From assembly GCA_958496175.1 (NCBI GenBank), contig OY292276.1, forward strand, positions 51,721,080 through 51,785,079: a DNA stretch of 64,000 nucleotides. Direction: 5' to 3'. This document shows, piece by piece, positions 59,320-64,000 of the stretch (the stretch's first letter is position 1; each line of letters opens with the position of its first letter). The DNA comes from Sisyra terminalis. Its lineage: Eukaryota > Arthropoda > Insecta > Neuroptera > Sisyridae. The translations under genes were made by a program, and so were the position numbers. Below the pieces are notes generated by a model. The model saw nothing but the letters and a program-made list of their open reading frames with translations. It was not told the DNA's origin and did not search any database.

Positions 59320-59570
59320 AAATGTGGGTGACAAAGGCGCAAAGTCGTATGCTGTTGAGATAGGGATGGAACGTGAAACATGGGGCGCGTGGACTGTGAT
59401 TAGCGAAGTCTCCGAGGGAGTCCATCAAAGTGGAAGTAAAACGGAAAATTTAAAAAGTGCATACAAAATGCTCCTGACGATGCTGCATTTGTCATCGGGA
59501 GCTGTGAGTCAGCGACAACATAGAATGATAATAATAATAGTAGTAATAGTCATAAAAAGCCAGTAAAAAT
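59320..59570 (+). pseudogene. Possible gag/ORF1-like retroelement fragment
   Basis: An 80-codon frame includes SEVSEGVHQSGSKTENLKSA followed by YKMLLTMLHLSSGAVSQ. The pattern of SGS-K-ENLKSAY with DAA-F and A-S-A downstream (the DDAAF version appears one frame over) resembles the N-terminal gag-like proteins of insect non-LTR elements. There is no start codon of the usual kind; composition is richer in G+C than the flanks. A TAA/TAG-type simple repeat follows at 59527-59552. The identification is tentative. Confidence 0.35.
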
Positions 59571-60744
59571 TCTCCAACATTGAAAAAGGGGTGGTTTAAA
59601 ATAAATTTCACCAACATCAAATTCAGTAAATTGTAACTTATTTCGGTTGAGAATTTTAAATATTTCAGCATTGGGATTTCTACAAAATTCCTATTAACAT
59701 TTGTTAAAAAATATATAAGATAACAGTAGTTAAAGTTTCTCCAAAAATTCAAACCCAAAATTCATTGTATTATATTGTTTGAAACTGTAAAAAAAATCGT
59801 TTATACACTAAATTATTATCAATATTTGTTCTTTATGTATCAAATTAAAAAATCAAATATTTTTTGCATAAGGGTTAATGGGGATTTTTTCAATAACAAT
59901 GCTAATGAAGACTTTTAGTCGCAACGGAAATGGATGTTTGTATGGAATAAACAAGGAATTGATGATCTTGTTATTTCAGACTTCATATGGAAATTAATAT
60001 AATATAATGATTAGACGTTCAGAAATACGCAGTATGTTTTGTCAGGGAAAAATGTGACGGGCAGGGCAGGGTGGTTTTAATAAGGGCTGCTGTGATGCAT
60101 TTCACAGTGACTTGGCCCGTCACTGAAGCGGACGTAATGCTCCGACAATGTATCACATTGCTCTTACTAGATCGTAGAACATCCCTCTCGCTATTACCCC
60201 TAATATAACTTGTTCATTAATATAGAACCATTGAATGACCGATCGATTTTAATCGATTTAAATTTTTTACACTCAATAAAAATTTGTAATTAAACTTTAT
60301 AATAATGATTTCTTACGACTTTTGAAGACCATAAGACCATTTTTTTAACTAAGGAAAAGTAAACTATTAATTTGGTTCATAAAAATATTTAATCCATTCT
60401 GAAAGATTTTTGAACTAATATTTTTGGTTTGAAATCCGATAATGTCATAAAGTACATTTTCTTGCTGGTTTTTAGCAAAAAGTGTGGCCACATGACTAAA
60501 ATATAACATGTGTGCCATCTAAAAAAATAGCGATAAAGTTAAATTTTGTTTAGCTATTTCGTCGGATTCCACATATTCTTCCAGGGATGAATTTATCTAC
60601 TAAATTTCCAAAAAGAGTACATAATCGGTACATTTACTACGTGGTACCTTTATTTATTATGAATGTTTTGTGCTGAATGTTTACTAACAAGTATTAACAC
60701 TTATAACTCAAAATTATATACACATAGATATTCAATAAAGCTGT
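59571..60744. other. Non-coding stretch with one hairpin-bearing patch
   Basis: The patch 60040-60200 contains GTGACGGGC (60054-60062) paired with GCCCGTCAC (60115-60123) and an inner CTGTGA-TGCATT-TCACAG hairpin. It may be a degraded MITE or a conserved regulatory element. The rest is AT-rich and empty. Confidence 0.4.
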
Positions 60745-60746
60745 TA

Positions 60747-61322
60747 CCGTTTTTTCCGAAAATAAGACATTGTATTACTTTCTTTTTAGGTTCAAAATAC
60801 GTGAAAGACTTATTTACGGGAGAGGTCTTCAAGTATAATGACTAGATTTATATATTTTTGTTTGATTTTTAATTATATACTGAATATTAAATGTATCCAA
60901 TATCAGTCTTGTCATCTTCTTCTGGAACATTGTTATAAGTTATGAAATTGTGAATTTCGTTCTAATTTTCCTCCAAATCCATATCCTGTAGAATCATTAG
61001 TCCGAATCTCTCATAAATTGCAATATAGCTATCGCTAAATGAATATTTATTGCCTAAGAAGCCTATTCGTAGTGCATTGGAAACATAACTTTTAGTTATT
61101 TTATCCCATGAATTTTGTACCCATTTAACTTCTATTCAATTCTCTATAAAATTAAAGCGGCTAAAGATACCTAGTGAATTCAGCAAGTGTTTTTAATGAA
61201 TTATCTTTTTCACATTATTTAAACAAGGGCTTATTTTCGGGAGAGGGCCTATATTCCAAAAAGTTCCAAAAATCACGCTTTGGCTTATTTTTGGGGAATG
61301 TCTTATTTTCGAAAAAATACGG
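60747..61322 (-). mobile_element. pogo/Tigger-like element with TA target duplication
   Basis: The left end CCGTTTTTTCCGAAAATAAG and the right end, whose reverse complement is CCGTATTTTTTCGAAAATAAG, are inverted repeats with a 1-base length difference. TA lies at 60745-60746 and 61323-61324. Subterminal GGGAGAGG-CTT-like words recur inside both ends. The 576-bp element keeps a scrap of transposase. Confidence 0.75.
60962..61132 (-). pseudogene. pogo/Tigger-like transposase C-terminal remnant
   Basis: On the minus strand the frame reads EVKWVQNSWDKITKSYVSNA, LRIGFLGNKYSFSDSYIAIY, ERFGLMILQDMDLEEN and TAG at 60962-60964. The W-x5-SWDKIT-x-x-(Y/I)-x-NA-R-(A/I)GF pattern is the C-terminal helix motif of DDE transposases related to pogo, Tigger and CENP-B-like proteins. 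A stop lies directly upstream, and the DNA-binding and DDE regions are absent. The surrounding inverted repeats and TA duplication support the same superfamily. Confidence 0.6.
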
Positions 61323-61785
61323 TATATCGATACATTTGTTGCTCAAATTTTGGCACAAAAGTTACGTTATTGTCACATGACCACATTTTTCGCTAGAAAC
61401 CAGTGATTAGCAACTGCATGAAAATGCACCATTAGCCAAGAAAATCCAAAACATAATAGATTATACTACAGGTTTACTACATACCCTTTTTCGAAGTATT
61501 TATAACAAAAAGGTATATATAGTATAAAGTATATATAACAATTTCTACAGCAAATAATGTAAATTATATAAATGAAAAACATAACCAAAATGATGCACAA
61601 ATATCAAAAGTAATAACTGCTGTTTAACCTCTGACAATATAAATAAGTGATTATAATAATTTTTTACGTTGCAGAAAGTATCATCTTTAGTGTAGATCAG
61701 TTAATTGGTAGGATCAGTGTAATTGAGACTTGTTGGTTTTTCTAATTGATTTTTTTGGTATAGATGAAGCTGGTCGATCAATTAG

Positions 61786-61911
61786 ACATCAGGGAATTAT
61801 GCAATGGAGTTTCAATTCGTTCAGAGTTTCCAGATGGAGTCTTTAGGAGTGGATGCGGATTATTCGAGAGCCATCAATAAAATTTGTGAAGGAAATAATT
61901 TGCAGAAATAG
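61786..61911 (+). CDS. Possible short terminal exon of unknown function
   Basis: After a pyrimidine tract and AG at 61784-61785, a frame reads TSGNYA and then MEFQFVQSFQMESLGVDADY, SRAINKICEGNNLQK, stopping at TAG 61909-61911. The internal ATG (61804) has a favourable context (GCAATGG). Two other frames are also open here, one giving 38 codons from an ATG at 61764, because the local composition is balanced. The peptide looks like genuine coding DNA but I recognise no family. It may be a last exon, a short gene or chance. Confidence 0.3.
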   Translation, partial: TSGNYAMEFQFVQSFQMESLGVDADYSRAINKICEGNNLQK

Positions 61912-63160
61912 CACCGAGGACGGCACAAAAGTGTTAACTACTAAATCAGTGGTGAAAATTAGAACTTTTATAAATTAATGTTAATTTAAAGTATATCAAG
62001 TTTAAAAATTTAAAGCATTTAAAACTAAGCCTAAATATATATTTTTATACGAGCATAGCTGGTAATTTTATATGTAGTTTATATAAATTGTTTTTAAATC
62101 TTAAAAAATTTTCTAAATATATTATGTTGTACATAATTTAATGTAATTGAAAGGTAGTCAATTATTGTTTTAATAAAATACATTGTTTCAATACGATTTA
62201 CTCCATACTGTTGAATATTTTTTTTAGAGGTTTTCTTATTATTGTAGATTGAATTATATAAGAAACGTTAGTTTGACAATAAAGTAAGTACTATGTCTTC
62301 AATTAGAGTTTATTAAAAAAAACGATTTTCAAATTCCAGATTTCCAAAAAAACGGTTTTCGAATTTTCGTCAAAAGACGAAATTTATAAGGAAAAAATTA
62401 TTTGGATAAAATAATAAAAAAGAAGTTAATATTAGAAGCAAAAAATAGCATGAATTGCACATTACTTATAAAAAAAAAATCAAGCTCTTAATTATACTTA
62501 TATGTATTTCACTAATTTGAATTTCTTCAAAAAATATTGTTTAATAAAACATTAAATTTCATTGAATGATTGGCTAAGTTTTGTTCTTATTTTTGAAGCA
62601 ATATTGCCAAAATTTAAAGCACCTGTTTATACTTGCAACGGAGCTTAATTTTATAACTTTCAAGGTATTAAATAACATATATCCAAAAATAGTTTTATTT
62701 CTTCAGTATCTTCAAGAAACTAATGAATACATTTTTCCATAACTTACTTCAAGGCGTTACACTGGTAAGTAGGTAGTTAAATCAATTTGTTCTTCATCAA
62801 AATCGGTTTCCACATAAAGATTGGAAACTTTCTAGACAATATCTTTCCAGATCCTTGATAAATTCGGTTTACTGAAGCTATAAAAAAGTATTTTTGGACT
62901 GGTTTTCCTTATTTAGAAGTCAATTTTCGGATGTGAAAAAAATAAATAAAAACCTAATGCTGAGCGGTTCGAATTTTTATAATAACGTCATTTTTTAAAT
63001 TAACGTCATTCTTTAACTAATTTTTAATTGTTTTCGTTGAAATTTTATTTTATATATTTTACTGAAAAAAATGTTGTGTATCTTGGGAGTTTTATTATTG
63101 TTTTTTACCAACTATACCGTATAAAAATTAATGGACAATGATTGTTTTTAACAAGGTTAA
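61912..63160. other. AT-rich non-coding stretch
   Basis: Nothing recognisable. Confidence 0.35.
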
Positions 63161-63164
63161 AGCG

Positions 63165-63265
63165 ATTATTTACGAACGCCTGAGGAAGGCTCAATAACCG
63201 GGCCGAAACGTCGCGGATGTAATAAATAGTTTTGATTGATTATTATTGATCCTAATCCTCTGAAT
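63165..63265 (+). mobile_element. Single copy of the hammerhead-like repeat (copy B)
   Basis: TTTACGAACGCCTGAGGAAG leads into CTGAGGA (63180-63186), stem GGCTC-AATAACC-GGGCC, and GAAACGTCGC (63205-63214), followed by the same downstream words as copy A at 37,240-37,290 (AATAAAT-GTTTT, GATTATT-TTGA-CCTA-TCCTCT). Here there is no inverted partner. Compared with copy A, both loop-flanking strands change while the five pairs remain possible. Confidence 0.5.
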
Positions 63266-64000
63266 ATTGTTTACCAATAAACCTAATTTTGAAAAACCAT
63301 TAACCCCTACTTTGGATTGGACATCCGAATAAATCATCGAATAGCTGTTGTTCGAATATTATCGAAAAATTTATAGAAGAATTATTTGAGCATGTGTTTA
63401 AAAATTTATTTGATTTTTATGTGACTCATGAGTAGTAGGGGCATGCAAGATTTGAAATAAAAATAATATAAATATTATAAATCAAAACTTAATCTGGTAA
63501 AAGCAAACTATTTGTAGGAACGTAAAGTATAAGAAAAAGTTAATAAGTTTTTGACTGATTTTCAATAAATTTTTCGATTTTATTTCAATGAACTATATCG
63601 AAAAATGCTATAATTTTTTTATGTCTTTCATGACTTTTTGTCATCGGAGTTGTTAATGAGAAGCTACAGATAAATTTCTTTGGAAAATTCAATGAAAATT
63701 GGTTAAAAAATGATCAGGAAAGCATTTTTTTTTCTAAAAATATGTAGATCATAGATACTAGACGTCCAATCTGGAAAATGGATCGAATAAAAAAATATAT
63801 GTCCTTCTCCGTATTTTTCAATAAATCAAATATAAGTTTTAATTGAGTTTTTTCATATTAGGTTTACCGAAAATATCATAAAAATCAATGAAGGATATCG
63901 AAAATTTATCGAAATGTTTTCCGATTGAATCACTAGTTGTAACAAATAATGCTATGAGGAATTAGAAAGAATTTTGATTACTAATATTTTTGCAACGCTT
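63266..64000. other. AT-rich non-coding stretch
   Basis: I see no gene or repeat up to the window end. Confidence 0.35.

Noticed and set aside
60091..60106. TGTGA-TGCATT-TCACA matches the bacterial CRP consensus
   Set aside because: The context is eukaryotic nuclear DNA; the match is part of a local hairpin and most likely coincidental.
1..64000. tRNA or rRNA genes
   Set aside because: I looked for T-loop words (GGTTCGAATCC-like) and conserved rRNA blocks and found none with a supporting cloverleaf or context.

Overview
The window looks like nuclear DNA from an insect, possibly a beetle, but nothing in it fixes the species. The background is very AT-rich. It holds degraded introns-and-exons gene structure, RTE, Jockey-like, mariner, pogo/Tigger-like and hAT remnants, foldback elements and satellites, and no operons, Shine-Dalgarno sites or prokaryotic gene packing. 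Very little is host protein-coding sequence. The clear host piece is one terminal exon at 1977-2297 (+), which ends a PTB-domain protein of the ANKS1 type. Weaker host candidates are a two-frame terminal coding region at 45934-46326 (-), a core promoter with leader exon at 39757-40235 (+), and a short exon-like ORF near 61786-61911 (+).

Layout. 1-2.5 kb: an old hAT-like relic, then the ANKS1-like last exon. 4.4-7.7 kb: a full-length, intact RTE-type LINE (998-codon ORF, minus strand) flanked by a perfect 15-bp target duplication, so it inserted recently. 11.2-20.2 kb: a giant palindrome centred near 15.8 kb. Its inner arms (about 2.37 kb each) are almost identical, its outer arms are inverted satellite arrays (about 340-bp monomers) that have diverged, and its 1.4-kb spacer holds a third, diverged copy. 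Each arm carries intron-containing gene fragments, and each copy carries a cluster of perfect CRE octamers (TGACGTCA). 21.5-26 kb: two MITEs side by side, an odd G-run/C-run tract, a hAT end, a GC-richer island and a 5'-truncated LINE with a 10-bp target duplication. 27-34 kb: four separate tandem or direct repeat arrays. 34-38.6 kb: two foldback elements, an inverted repeat carrying a hammerhead-like core, and a satellite that flips orientation. 39.5-40.2 kb: the TATA/initiator promoter. 44-45.5 kb: an internally deleted hAT with its 8-bp duplication and a TTF-type zinc-finger relic. 46.9-48.3 kb: a foldback element with a second hammerhead-like inverted repeat inside. 51.6-52.1 kb: a mariner end. 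55.5-61.3 kb: a foldback MITE, a Jockey-like RT fragment, a gag-like fragment and a pogo/Tigger-like element. 63.2 kb: a third hammerhead-like copy.

How it works together: this is mostly a transposon and satellite graveyard around the 3' end of one gene. Inverted arrangements dominate at every scale, from 12-bp hairpins to the 9-kb palindrome. The most unusual object is the palindrome, with its conserved CRE clusters, conserved hairpin and captured exons. I could not run similarity searches, so family names rest on motifs I can read in the sequence.
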